A DNA stretch of 64,000 bases from Anaerolineae bacterium. Lineage in GTDB: Bacteria; Chloroflexota; Anaerolineae; Aggregatilineales; J027. A program made the position numbers and the translations under genes. Under the pieces are notes generated by a model. That model made no database searches, was not told the origin of the DNA, and saw nothing but the letters and a program-made list of their open reading frames with translations. Shown piece after piece: positions 27,205-35,769 of this stretch; the first letter of the stretch is position 1, and each line of letters begins with the position of its first letter. The stretch spans positions 112,850 to 176,849 of the forward strand of contig WBUL01000009.1 of assembly GCA_008933735.1 (NCBI GenBank), in the 5' to 3' direction.

Positions 27205-28261
27205 CAGACCGCCTTCTTTTCTTGCGCCATTCCTGCCAGCGGTCTATCAGGTTGGGCGCGGCTAGTGCACTCAAGACCACCAAGGCACTCACTAGGCGAA
27301 TGTCGGTGGTGGGCAATGAAAGGGCGGCAAATACCCAGGCGCGGGAAACGTCGAAAATCACCATCCCAATCGCCGCCGATAGAATTTGCTGCCCAATTGA
27401 GCGGGGGCGCAGCAGGACTTCACCCACCAGCAGGGCCGCCAATCCTCGCACGATGATGCCAAAGCCCAGCGAAACATCGGCAAAACCCAACTGCTGCACT
27501 GCCAACGAACCCGACAACCCCGCCAGACCATTTGCCAACATCAGCGCGAGGATGATCATCAGATGATGGTTAACGCCGAAAGCACGCACAGCTTGGCTGT
27601 TTGTCCCCGCTGCACGCAGCACCAAACCAAGTTCTGTGTGCATAAACCACGTCAAGAACAGCAGCACCACGATTACGACAAGAGCAAACACCACGATTTC
27701 CACCAGGTTGTTGGATTGGCGGCGCATTCCTCTTCCGAAGTTTTCAACCAGCCAAGCCCGCACGGGTGCTTGATAAGGTGTTAGGATGGTGCGCTCACCG
27801 AGTAGGGGGACGTTACTGCGTGCCTCCATCACGCGCAGGGTGACAGTATAGGCGCCTGTGATGACAATAATACTAGCGAGCAGCCCTTCTACCCGAAAGA
27901 AGAGGGTAATCAGCGCGGTTATTAGCCCGGTGAGCGCCCCCACCATGAACGCTACAAACAGCGTCAATTCCGCGCTTGTACCGCTTACGATGAGCATGGC
28001 ACAAACCGCCCCTCCGATTGGGAATGCGCCATCAACGGTCAGGTCTGGAAAACGCAGGATGCGGAAAGTGATAAAGACCGCCACACCGACCAGTGAATAT
28101 GCCAGCCCTTGACCCAGAGAGCCTATATTTACGCCAAAAAAGCGCATAAACGCGCCGACAACCACCGCCACCACCAGCAGGCGCAGCACAAACAAGTTAG
28201 GAAGCCTGCGCCTGGGGGCTTCTGCCGAATTTGGGGAGTTAGTAAAACTATTTTCAGGCAT
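27197..28261 (-). CDS. ABC transporter permease (TrpY-like, branched-chain type)
   Basis: Membrane subunit of the importer, 354 aa with about eight to nine hydrophobic segments. FPDLTVDGAFPIGGAVCAML and GLALALMLANGLAGLSGSL-like stretches (ILALMLANGLAGLSGSLAVQ) are characteristic of this permease family. The C-terminus is Arg/Lys rich (KKRRRSDA). The ATG at 28261 is preferred over a TTG at 28276 because the TTG lies only 3 bases past the preceding stop; neither has a clear RBS, so coupling to the SDR gene upstream is likely. Confidence 0.88.
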   Translation of the reverse strand: MPENSFTNSPNSAEAPRRRLPNLFVLRLLVVAVVVGAFMRFFGVNIGSLGQGLAYSLVGVAVFITFRILRFPDLTVDGAFPIGGAVCAMLIVSGTSAELTLFVAFMVGALTGLITALITLFFRVEGLLASIIVITGAYTVTLRVMEARSNVPLLGERTILTPYQAPVRAWLVENFGRGMRRQSNNLVEIVVFALVVIVVLLFLTWFMHTELGLVLRAAGTNSQAVRAFGVNHHLMIILALMLANGLAGLSGSLAVQQLGFADVSLGFGIIVRGLAALLVGEVLLRPRSIGQQILSAAIGMVIFDVSRAWVFAALSLPTTDIRLVSALVVLSALAAPNLIDRWQEWRKKRRRSDA

Positions 28262-28279
28262 ATTCAAGCGTTGCAAATG

Positions 28280-29047
28280 CTATGCACCAACCGACACACC
28301 GCCATCCACAAAGATCACTTGCCCGGTGACATACGAAGCTTGCTCTGACGCGAGGAAAACATGAACGGCGGCAATTTCCTCCGGTTCGGCAAAGCGTTTC
28401 AACGGAATGTTTTCGCGCAGCGAGGTGATGATTTTTTCGGGGATCGTTTCCGTCATACGGGTATTGACGCCCCCCGGAGCCACACAATTGACGGCGATGT
28501 TATAACGCGCCCATTCGAGCGCCAACGTTTTGGTCAAGCCGATGATGCCTGCTTTAGAGGCGGCATAGTTCGCCTGTCCAATGTTACCCAGGGCGGCTAT
28601 GGAAGATGTATTGACGATGCGCCCATAGCCTTGTTCGATCATTGGCACGGCGGCGGCTTGGCTGCATAACCATGTGCCTTTTAGATTGACATCCAGCACA
28701 GCTTCCCATTGCTCTTCTGCCAGATACCTGACTTCGCCGTCTTTGATGCGTGTAGTTAATCCATCACGGGTAATCCCTGCATTGTTGATGAGGATGTGCA
28801 AGCCGCCATAGGCCGAGGTGGCGCAGTCAACCATGCGTTTTACATCTTCGCGCATGGCAACACTGCCAACGACAATCGTTGCCGCCGCGCCAAGATCCGC
28901 AATTTGTTGGCTTGTTTCCGCTAAGCCCGCTTCGTCAACATCAGAAATAACGGCTTTGGCACCTTCTTGGATAAAGCGTATGGCTGTTGCCCGTCCGATC
29001 CCATTGCCCGCCCCTGTAATTAGTGCAACCTTATCTTTCAATAACAT
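28280..29047 (-). CDS. Short-chain dehydrogenase/reductase, FabG-like
   Basis: NAD(P)-dependent oxidoreductase, 255 aa. The cofactor loop TGAGNGIG is at residues 11-18, NNAG at about 90, the catalytic Ser in NTSSIAALG, and Tyr/Lys in YAASK. The closing VTGQVIFVDGG is typical of 3-oxoacyl-ACP/CoA reductases. Next to a MaoC-type hydratase and near an acyl-CoA synthetase, it probably oxidises a 3-hydroxyacyl-CoA or reduces a 3-oxoacyl-CoA. It ends 18 bases before the permease start. Confidence 0.9.
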   Translation of the reverse strand: MLLKDKVALITGAGNGIGRATAIRFIQEGAKAVISDVDEAGLAETSQQIADLGAAATIVVGSVAMREDVKRMVDCATSAYGGLHILINNAGITRDGLTTRIKDGEVRYLAEEQWEAVLDVNLKGTWLCSQAAAVPMIEQGYGRIVNTSSIAALGNIGQANYAASKAGIIGLTKTLALEWARYNIAVNCVAPGGVNTRMTETIPEKIITSLRENIPLKRFAEPEEIAAVHVFLASEQASYVTGQVIFVDGGVSVGA

Positions 29048-29075
29048 ATAGTCCTCATTTTTTCCTAGCAGGTGA

Positions 29076-29522
29076 TCAGGTGCGCCGTTTCATCATCAGA
29101 GTCCAGAGCATGTCTACGACCACTTCACCGCGTTGATTGAGCATCCGCGCGGCGATTTTGATAATGCCGCGATCCGGTTTGGATGTTTCTTTCTTTTCGA
29201 TCACCTCCATTTCAAGATGCACGGTGTCGCCGAATTTAACGCCTGCCGTGTATTTGATGTTCTGCTCCATGAGGGCGATGGTGGTTCCCGCAAAGATGCC
29301 TGTCCAGTTGGACATGCCTGTTGAAATGGCAACCGTCAACAGACCATGCGCGATGCGTTCGCCAAATGGGGTCGTCCGGGCAAATTCGGCATCAGTATGC
29401 AGTGGGTTAAAGTCGCCGGACAACCCCGCAAAAGCCGCAACATCCGCTTCAGCGATAGTACGCCCTTGAGATTGGTACTTGGCGCCAAGTTCAAATTCTT
29501 CAAAAAAAAGACCAGCCATCAT
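29076..29522 (-). CDS. MaoC-like (R)-specific enoyl-CoA hydratase
   Basis: Hot-dog fold hydratase of 148 aa that adds water to an enoyl-CoA or removes it. It has the hydratase-2 motif with the catalytic Asp and His: SGDFNPLHTDAEFA, followed by FGERIAHGLLTVAI. Length fits single-domain PhaJ-type enzymes. It lies between the TetR and SDR genes in one minus-strand run with gaps of 18 and 28 bases, so all three are probably one transcript. The start may be the first or second Met of the MM pair. Confidence 0.88.
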   Translation of the reverse strand: MMAGLFFEEFELGAKYQSQGRTIAEADVAAFAGLSGDFNPLHTDAEFARTTPFGERIAHGLLTVAISTGMSNWTGIFAGTTIALMEQNIKYTAGVKFGDTVHLEMEVIEKKETSKPDRGIIKIAARMLNQRGEVVVDMLWTLMMKRRT

Positions 29523-29540
29523 TTATTACCTTTTCATACC

Positions 29541-30167
29541 TTATTTTGCAGCGACCCCATCAAAAAACAGATCGATGATGTAAGTCGCTATTTCTTGCGT
29601 TCCACCAAGGACACTGCGGCTATAGGGGTGCAAGACAATCTCGACCAACCCCACCAACTGACGCGAGAGCAAGCGTGCGTCAACGGCTTTCACCTCACCC
29701 GCCGCGATGCCATCCCGAATAATAGACTCTACTGGCAGAGGAATGGCTGCTTGATAGGCTCGAATTAGCTTGTCACGGATGGGAGTGTCAAAAATATTGA
29801 TGTCACGGCGTACCAGGCGCAGCACACCTAACAGTTCCTCCGGCAGTTCCAGAAATTTAAGCACAGACATATGGAGACGTTCGCGGCAAGGACCGCTGCT
29901 GGTCTGTGTGACTTGTTCGGACGAGGTTTGGATTTGGGCGAGGAAGTGCAGCATCATCATGACATACACATCCTCTTTGCTGGAGAAATGATGATACAAC
30001 GCCCCTTTGGAAAGGTTGGCGCCCAGAACAATATCATTAATGGTTACATCGGCAAAGTGCTTTTCAATAAACAGGTTGCGGGCAACTTCCAGAATAAGTT
30101 GGGTGGTTTCTTTTGATTTTGCGTACACTGCCGTCTCAGCAAAATAGTATATTGAAAAATCATTCAT
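29541..30167 (-). CDS. TetR family transcriptional regulator
   Basis: One-component repressor of 208 aa. The helix-turn-helix domain is at about residues 20-66 (LILEVARNLFIEKHFADVTI, then DIVLGANLSKGALYHHFSSK). The C-terminal ligand domain is divergent, as usual. The start at 30167 is chosen because the open reading upstream crosses the intergenic operator and the divergent start. It heads the minus-strand set MaoC-SDR-ABC and faces the acyl-CoA synthetase gene. An 18-bp TACCGA-type palindrome lies 15 bases from its start codon, suggesting control of both directions, perhaps with an acyl-CoA ligand as in related fatty-acid regulators. Confidence 0.9.
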   Translation of the reverse strand: MNDFSIYYFAETAVYAKSKETTQLILEVARNLFIEKHFADVTINDIVLGANLSKGALYHHFSSKEDVYVMMMLHFLAQIQTSSEQVTQTSSGPCRERLHMSVLKFLELPEELLGVLRLVRRDINIFDTPIRDKLIRAYQAAIPLPVESIIRDGIAAGEVKAVDARLLSRQLVGLVEIVLHPYSRSVLGGTQEIATYIIDLFFDGVAAK

Positions 30168-30181
30168 GCCTAGTAAAATAG

Positions 30182-30199
30182 ATACCGACCGCTCGGTAT
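30182..30199. promoter_or_regulatory. TetR operator candidate between divergent genes
   Basis: ATACCGACCGCTCGGTAT has 7-bp inverted arms (ATACCGA/TCGGTAT) around CCGC. Its ACCGA..TCGGT core resembles operators known for TetR regulators of acyl-CoA metabolism. It sits in the 97-bp gap between the TetR and acyl-CoA synthetase start codons. Confidence 0.7.
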
Positions 30200-30264
30200 G
30201 TTTTGTAATATATCGCCCTTTCAGTGGGCTGTCAAGAGAATTTTTTTGTTTCATAGAGGCACAA

Positions 30265-31818
30265 ATGTACATTACACAAGGACTAAAACGTGCAGTGCAG
30301 GTCAATCGGAGGGGTATCGCCACGATTGACGGTGAACGTCAGCGTACCTGGGGCACCTTCGTCGAACGGGTCGCCAAATTCGCAGGGGCACTAAAGAAAC
30401 TGGGGCTTCGCCCACAGGGGCGCGTTGCGATCCTCAGCCTGAATAGTGACTACTATCTGGAATGCTTTTTTGCCATTGCCTGGGCGGGTGGTATTGTTGT
30501 TCCCCTAAACATTCGCCTAGCCATGCCAGAACTGGTATACATGCTCAATGACGCCGGTGTGCAAATTCTGGTCGTGGATGAGACTCACAAAGACAAGCTC
30601 CCGGAGTTGCTGCCACAGTCAAACAGTATTCAGCATGTGATTCTGACAGGAGAGGGCACGCTGCCTGATGATGCATTGAGGTACGAAGACATCCTTATGG
30701 ATGCTGCCCCCCTACCCGATGTTGGATACGGCGGCGATGATGTAGTGGGAATTTTCTACACGGGTGGCACAACCGGGCTTTCCAAAGGTGTGATGCTCAG
30801 CCATACCAATCTCATCAGCAACGCTATAACCGTGCTGCTGAATATCTATGAGGGCGAACCCTGGGTCTATTTGCATTCTGCGCCCATGTTCCACATTGCG
30901 GATGCCCAATGGATGGTAGGCGTCACGATGCAGGCAGGAACACACGTCTTTATGCCGAAGTTCATTCCGGAAGAGATGCTCAAAAACATCCAGAAGTACA
31001 AAGTAACCCACTGCGCGCTTGTGCCGACGATGGTCAATATGCTGCTCAATTTAAGCAATCGAGATCAGTATGATGTCTCGACACTGCGCGGCATGAACTA
31101 CGGTGGCTCCCCTATGGCTCCCGCGCTTATTTCTCGCGCACGGCAGGCCTTCCCCAAGTGCCGTTTGTTTCAGGGCTATGGGCAAACCGAAACTTCGCCT
31201 AATGTCAGCATGTTGGTGGATAAGTTCCACGATCCCGCCTATGCCTCCAAATTCGAATCGGCGGGGCAGCCGATGCTGACGGTTGAAGTGAGGATTGTGG
31301 ATGAGGACGACCATGAACTGCCAATCGGCGAGGTTGGCGAAATCGTGGTGCGGGGTCCCAATATCATGAAGGGCTATTGGAACAAGCCAGAGGAAACCGC
31401 CCATGCGCTGCGAGGCGGTTGGATGCACACGGGCGATATAGGTTTTATGGATGAAGATGGTTTTTTATATATCGTTGATCGCCTGAAAGACGTGATTATT
31501 TCAGGCGGCGAGAACGTTTATTCGGTGGAGGTTGAAGCAGCCCTGTATCAGCATCCGGCAGTAGCGGTTTGCGCCGTGATCGGCATCCCAGACGCCAAAT
31601 GGGGCGAGAGTGTTCACGCGATTGTTGTACTGCGTGACGGGGAATCCATCACTGCAGAGACCCTGATCGAGCACTGCCGCACGCGCATTGCAGGCTATAA
31701 ATGTCCGCGCAGTATTGAAATCCGCCACGAGCCTTTGCCTATGAGCGGCGCGGGCAAGATTCTGAAACGTGAGCTTCGCGCTCCCTATTGGGCTGGCATG
31801 TCTCGCGCCGTCAATTAG
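30265..31818 (+). CDS. Acyl-CoA synthetase / AMP-dependent ligase
   Basis: Activates a carboxylic acid to its CoA thioester through an acyl-adenylate; 517 aa, cytoplasmic. The P-loop-like motif is FYTGGTTGLSKGVMLSH, the A5 motif GYGQTETSP, A7-A8 GWMHTGDIGFMDEDGFLYIV then DRLKDVIISGGENVYSVEVE, and the catalytic Lys is in AGKILKREL. The ATG at 30265 has AGAGG upstream; an earlier ATG at 30166 would overlap the TetR start and the operator. The motif pattern fits medium- or long-chain and aryl-acid ligases; the exact acid is unknown. An amidohydrolase gene follows 19 bases later. Confidence 0.93.
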   Translation: MYITQGLKRAVQVNRRGIATIDGERQRTWGTFVERVAKFAGALKKLGLRPQGRVAILSLNSDYYLECFFAIAWAGGIVVPLNIRLAMPELVYMLNDAGVQILVVDETHKDKLPELLPQSNSIQHVILTGEGTLPDDALRYEDILMDAAPLPDVGYGGDDVVGIFYTGGTTGLSKGVMLSHTNLISNAITVLLNIYEGEPWVYLHSAPMFHIADAQWMVGVTMQAGTHVFMPKFIPEEMLKNIQKYKVTHCALVPTMVNMLLNLSNRDQYDVSTLRGMNYGGSPMAPALISRARQAFPKCRLFQGYGQTETSPNVSMLVDKFHDPAYASKFESAGQPMLTVEVRIVDEDDHELPIGEVGEIVVRGPNIMKGYWNKPEETAHALRGGWMHTGDIGFMDEDGFLYIVDRLKDVIISGGENVYSVEVEAALYQHPAVAVCAVIGIPDAKWGESVHAIVVLRDGESITAETLIEHCRTRIAGYKCPRSIEIRHEPLPMSGAGKILKRELRAPYWAGMSRAVN

Positions 31819-31837
31819 ACTACTTGAGGAGATGCTA

Positions 31838-32674
31838 ATGAAAGCAATTGATGTGCACGTGCATGTGCCGGCTCCCGCCGAACATGCCTCGACAAGAGAG
31901 AAAGAAGCCATGGCGGGGTATTTTGGTGCAGGGGAGATACCCAACACACCGGAGGACATGTACAACACCTATAAAGCCCAGGATATTTTTGCGGTGATTT
32001 TTGAAATTGATGCTGAAACAACCAGCGGTCAGCCCTATATTGGCAATGACTACATCGCAAGCATTGTTCAAAAGTACAGCGATCAATTTATTGGTTTCGC
32101 ATCCGTTGATCCCTGGAAGGGCAAACTTGCCCTCCAAGAACTGGAACGCTCGGTAAAGGAACTTGGTCTACGTGGGCTAAAGCTGCATCCAACCACCCAG
32201 GCATTTTACCCCAACGACACGCACTTCTATCCGCTGTGGGAACTGGCTGCGGCATTGGGCATCCCGGTGTTGTTTCACAGCGGTCAGACTGGAGTGGGAT
32301 CGGGTACGTCGGGTGGCGGTGGGTACAAGCTCAAATATTCTCATCCCATGCTGCTGGATGATGTCGCTGCCGATTTCCCTAACCTGACGATCATCATGGC
32401 GCATCCGGCGGTGCCTTGGCAGGAAGAACAACTCGCCGTTGCGCTGCATAAAGGCAATGTTTACATTGATCTGTCGGGATGGTCGCCCAAATACTTCCGC
32501 CCGATCCTAGTGCAATACATCCGTTCCATTTTGCAGGATAAGGCTCTGTTTGGTTCGGACTATCCTGTTATTCAACCAGAGCGCTGGCTGCGGGATTTTG
32601 AGAAGCTCGACCTGAAAGACGAAGTGCGCCAGAAGATTCTGGTAGACAACGCCAGGCGCTTGCTTAATTTATGA
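31838..32674 (+). CDS. Amidohydrolase-related protein (amidohydrolase-2 family)
   Basis: Metal-dependent TIM-barrel enzyme of 278 aa, of the family that includes gamma-resorcylate and related decarboxylases and lactone hydrolases. It starts with the metal motif IDVHVHVPAP, then has GLRGLKLHPTTQAFYPND, the ligand His in VLFHSGQTG, IIMAHPAVPW and the catalytic Asp in FGSDYPV. The start at 31838 has GAGGAG upstream. Its place after an acyl-CoA ligase suggests it prepares or cleaves an aromatic or cyclic acid, but nothing in the sequence fixes the substrate. Confidence 0.85.
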   Translation: MKAIDVHVHVPAPAEHASTREKEAMAGYFGAGEIPNTPEDMYNTYKAQDIFAVIFEIDAETTSGQPYIGNDYIASIVQKYSDQFIGFASVDPWKGKLALQELERSVKELGLRGLKLHPTTQAFYPNDTHFYPLWELAAALGIPVLFHSGQTGVGSGTSGGGGYKLKYSHPMLLDDVAADFPNLTIIMAHPAVPWQEEQLAVALHKGNVYIDLSGWSPKYFRPILVQYIRSILQDKALFGSDYPVIQPERWLRDFEKLDLKDEVRQKILVDNARRLLNL

Positions 32675-33133
32675 CGCTCTTACACCATGCTGTAATGGCA
32701 GGTTAGTGGTCTTGACCCTGTTTGGTAGAGGATGAATAAGAGACATTTTCAGGATAAATGGGCGCTTTCAAACGCCAGCGGGCGGCGGTACCCCAGCGAC
32801 AAATGCAAGCCCCGTCCGGACTGATAGGCTGCCCGAATATGCCCCACACAGCGTCTCAACACTGCCCACCTCGCGGTGGGTCTCGATGATCTGGTCGCCC
32901 ATGGCTGGCTCTGGCTGACAATGCTCACCGCCTTTTTCCCCGCAAGGGGGGCTTTGCACTAGACTGTCGCGCTTCAGCTCCGTTTCCATCTCGGACAGAT
33001 TGTTGTCGTCGATCCCCAGACCGCGGGCAAGCTCACTGTCGGGAAGTGGGCAATACCTAATTCGCGGGCAAAGCGGAGTGGCTGGCTGAGGTTTCCACGA
33101 AACACGCATAAACGCGCACAAGCACGCACAGAA
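32675..33133. other. Intergenic region with transposase debris
   Basis: No intact gene is seen over about 460 bases. The left part holds an IS3/integrase-core remnant at 32749-32853. The remainder has open stretches in several frames but no family motif that I can recognise. Confidence 0.5.
32749..32853 (-). pseudogene. Integrase-core (IS3/IS481-type) transposase remnant
   Basis: The minus strand encodes a short tail ending HIRAAYQSGRGLHLSLGYRR and PLAFESA before a stop at 32749. This matches the C-terminal end of integrase-core transposases (RRHSALGYxxPxxFE). All catalytic residues upstream are lost. Confidence 0.55.
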
Positions 33134-33147
33134 AATCTTGCAAGATT
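33134..33147. promoter_or_regulatory. Palindrome overlapping the -35 of the DeoR operon (operator candidate)
   Basis: AATCTTGCAAGATT is a perfect 14-bp palindrome. It covers the TTGCAA -35 box of the following promoter, the expected place for an autorepressor site of the DeoR-type regulator encoded next. Confidence 0.5.
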
Positions 33148-33167
33148 GCGTGAATACGGTATATAAT
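33138..33167 (+). promoter_or_regulatory. Promoter of the DeoR-led operon
   Basis: TTGCAA (4/6), 18-bp spacer, TATAAT (perfect -10). The predicted start is near 33174. This places the ATG at 33166 inside the -10 box, so the regulator must start further down, at 33196. Confidence 0.65.
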
Positions 33168-33195
33168 GATTGAAAGTGACAGTTTTGTGATTTCT

Positions 33196-33966
33196 ATGAA
33201 CTCTCAGCTAAAGAGCGAACGACATCGACAAATTCGGCAGTTTATTCAGGAAAATGGGCAGGCGACTGTAAGCGAGCTTTGTTCGCTGTTTAATGTTAGC
33301 CCTGCTACCATCCGTCGTGATCTTGAAGAAATGGATAGCATGGGTTGGATTATGCGTGATCACGGCGGCGCTTTGCGGATCGAACCGAAAGCGGTTGAAC
33401 CGCCCATCTTAAAACGCATAGGAATCCTCACAGAAGAAAAACAGCGTATCGGGCAAGCTGCGGCACAGCTTGTTAATTCAGGAGAGACAATATTCATTGG
33501 ATCGGGAACAACGACCCTGGAAGTAGCACGACACCTGAACGTCGGTGGTTCGCTCACGGTCATTACTAACGCCCTGAATATTGCCTACGAGCTTGTCAAC
33601 GACGGCACAATCACTCTGATTGTGATCGGAGGATTAGTGCGAAATTCCGAATTATCACTGATCGGTCACATCACTGAGCAAGCCCTTAAGGAACTCCGCG
33701 CTGACAAAGTTTTCTTGGGGATTCACGCCGTGAGTATCCGAGATGGGCTGACCAATGATTATCTCCCGGAAACAATGACAGATCGTGCGATCTTGCAGAT
33801 TGCCTCCGAAACCATCTTAGTAGCAGACCACACCAAATTAGGCAAGGTGGCAACTTCACATGTTGCGCCCATTACCGCTATCAGTAAGTTGGTCACTGAT
33901 CGCAAGGCAGCGCCGGAGTTTATCAGCGAGGTAGAGGCGCTGGGCATTGAGACTATCCTCGCCTGA
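33196..33966 (+). CDS. DeoR family transcriptional regulator
   Basis: Sugar-phosphate-responsive repressor of 256 aa. The N-terminal DeoR helix-turn-helix reads RHRQIRQFIQENGQATVSEL and LFNVSPATIRRDLEEMDSMG. The C-terminal sensor has the family signature with GSGTTTLEVARHL, ITNALNIAYEL and VGIHAVS-like FLGIHAVSIRDGLTN, and VADHTKLGKVA. The start is placed at 33196 because the upstream ATG falls in the promoter. It is the first gene of a run on the plus strand that includes an importer, peptidase, SIS protein, glycosidase and PfkB kinase, and probably senses a phosphorylated intermediate made by that kinase. Confidence 0.9.
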   Translation: MNSQLKSERHRQIRQFIQENGQATVSELCSLFNVSPATIRRDLEEMDSMGWIMRDHGGALRIEPKAVEPPILKRIGILTEEKQRIGQAAAQLVNSGETIFIGSGTTTLEVARHLNVGGSLTVITNALNIAYELVNDGTITLIVIGGLVRNSELSLIGHITEQALKELRADKVFLGIHAVSIRDGLTNDYLPETMTDRAILQIASETILVADHTKLGKVATSHVAPITAISKLVTDRKAAPEFISEVEALGIETILA

Positions 33967-34002
33967 GGGTGTTGCACAAAACAGCTAGAAGGATAAGTGA
34001 CT

Positions 34003-34794
34003 ATGGCGCAACAGAACAGGGAACCGGGTCAGCCTAAGATAAGACTGGAGCATCTGTTTTTTGGATACGAAAAACAGTTCGTCATCGAAGATTTTTCACT
34101 CGAAATAAATGATCGGGAATTTGTCTCCATCGTTGGACCCTCCGGTTGTGGGAAGACCACACTGCTAAACATGATCGCCGGTCTGCTCCAACCGACACAA
34201 GGGCAAATCTGGCTGGATAATATTCACCCTGACCACCCCGGGCCAGATCGAACGATGGTTTTTCAGAGTGATGCGGTTTTTCCCTGGTATACTGTCGAAC
34301 AAAACATCGAATATGGTTTAAAAGCTACTCAGAAACCCCGCAAAGAACGCCGTGAGACCGTTGATCGCCTTCTGCATCTGGTCGGCTTAGAGGCTGACCG
34401 GAAGAAATTCCCACGCCAGCTTTCAGGGGGGATGCGTAAGCGGGTGGACATCGCACGGGCAATGGCGCTACAACCGAAAGTGTTATTGATGGATGAGCCT
34501 TTTGCAGCCCTTGATGTCCTGACTAAAGAACGCTTGCAGGAAGATTTCCTCGACATATGGACTTCGACACCCATGACGGTCGTTTTTGTTACCCACGATC
34601 TGGAAGAGGCACTTTTTCTCTCACAGCGCGTGGTTGTCATGTCGCGTAATCCGGGTCGGGTTGAGAAGGTAGTGAATATTCCCCTGATACACCCAAGACG
34701 CTTGGTTGTTAAAACTTCAGCAGAATTTCAAGAAATACGACGTGACTTAGTAGAAGTCATGTATGCCATGCACGGTGGTTTAGAAGCACGGTGA
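34003..34794 (+). CDS. ABC transporter ATP-binding protein (SsuB/TauB type)
   Basis: ATPase of a nitrate/sulfonate/taurine-type importer, 263 aa. Walker A is GPSGCGKTT, signature LSGGMRKRV, Walker B VLLMDEPFAALD, switch VVFVTHDLEEAL. The ATG at 34003 follows AAGGA by nine bases. The gene starts 36 bases after the DeoR stop and its stop overlaps the GTG start of the permease, so the three belong to one transcript. Confidence 0.93.
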   Translation: MAQQNREPGQPKIRLEHLFFGYEKQFVIEDFSLEINDREFVSIVGPSGCGKTTLLNMIAGLLQPTQGQIWLDNIHPDHPGPDRTMVFQSDAVFPWYTVEQNIEYGLKATQKPRKERRETVDRLLHLVGLEADRKKFPRQLSGGMRKRVDIARAMALQPKVLLMDEPFAALDVLTKERLQEDFLDIWTSTPMTVVFVTHDLEEALFLSQRVVVMSRNPGRVEKVVNIPLIHPRRLVVKTSAEFQEIRRDLVEVMYAMHGGLEAR

Positions 34795-35687
34795 GTGAAC
34801 AGACAATGATTTCTAATAGCAGTGAAGCAAAAGATCAACCTGGCGCCTTCGCTCCGCCTAAAGCAAGAGTCAGTTTCCTTAAACGGCGCCAAGCGCTGGG
34901 ATGGCTGCGGCAAATTTCAATTCGGTTGACAGTTCCGTTAGTCTTGATTGTTATCTGGGTCATTGTATCGGAGATGGAGCTAATCCGCCCCCTTTTTCTG
35001 CCTCCACCAGGGCAGATGAAGCAAGCTTTCGAGAATCTGGATTCGCTGTTACCTCAGGCAATCCTTACAACCACCACCATGACCCTGACCGGCTTTGCGA
35101 TTGGAACGGCAGTCGGGACACTGATGGGATTGATCATGGCATACAGCCGGATCATCCGTGAGTTTCTGGGGACTGTTTTTGACTTTTTGCGTCCGGTTCC
35201 TGTTTTTGCCTTGATCCCGTTGTTCATTCTGTGGTTTGGGATTGGGCGAGCGCCGCAGGTAGCTTTAATTGCGATGGGAACGTCGGTCATCTTGGGTGTC
35301 ACCACGCTGGAAGCCATCCGCAACGTCCCGCCAATTTACATTCGTGCTGCCCTCACCCTGGGTGCAAATCGGCGGCGCATTTACCGGACGATCATTTTGC
35401 CTTATATTATTCCGCACCTCATCGGGGCAATCCGGGTATCGGCTGCGGCATCCTGGGGCTTAGATGTTGCCGCTGAATTTATGGGGTCACAGCAAGGACT
35501 TGGCTATCTTATCATCCTTCAACAAACCTACCTCCGAACTTCTGGCATCATTTTGCTGGTGATCGTCTACAGTATTCTTGCATTCATCACTGATATGGTC
35601 ATTGCCTTCATCGAAGCCCATATCACACGCTGGACAGAACGACGCACGTCCGGCGGTATCGTGGCTTCAATTATTGGTTTGGCTTAA
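34791..35687 (+). CDS. ABC transporter permease (SsuC/TauC type)
   Basis: Membrane subunit of the importer, 298 aa, with six main hydrophobic segments. Characteristic pieces are LRPVPVFALIPLFILWFGIG and the EAA loop AALTLGANRRRIYRTIILPY, followed by ASWGLDVAAEFMGSQQGLGY, all typical of the SsuC/TauC family. It starts at a GTG that overlaps the ATPase stop (GTGA). An in-frame ATG 15 bases later is an alternative. Confidence 0.92.
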   Translation: MSEQTMISNSSEAKDQPGAFAPPKARVSFLKRRQALGWLRQISIRLTVPLVLIVIWVIVSEMELIRPLFLPPPGQMKQAFENLDSLLPQAILTTTTMTLTGFAIGTAVGTLMGLIMAYSRIIREFLGTVFDFLRPVPVFALIPLFILWFGIGRAPQVALIAMGTSVILGVTTLEAIRNVPPIYIRAALTLGANRRRIYRTIILPYIIPHLIGAIRVSAAASWGLDVAAEFMGSQQGLGYLIILQQTYLRTSGIILLVIVYSILAFITDMVIAFIEAHITRWTERRTSGGIVASIIGLA

Positions 35688-35769
35688 GGAGAAAGGAGTG
35701 CCTTTGACCCGTCTTGGCATGAGCATCATCTTATCATGGGATAATTGAGCATAAAGTGAGGGAAATATT

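Noticed and set aside
32854..33137. An open frame of about 117 codons on the minus strand before the DeoR promoter
   Set aside because: No domain or RBS seen; it runs through the transposase debris and looks like chance.
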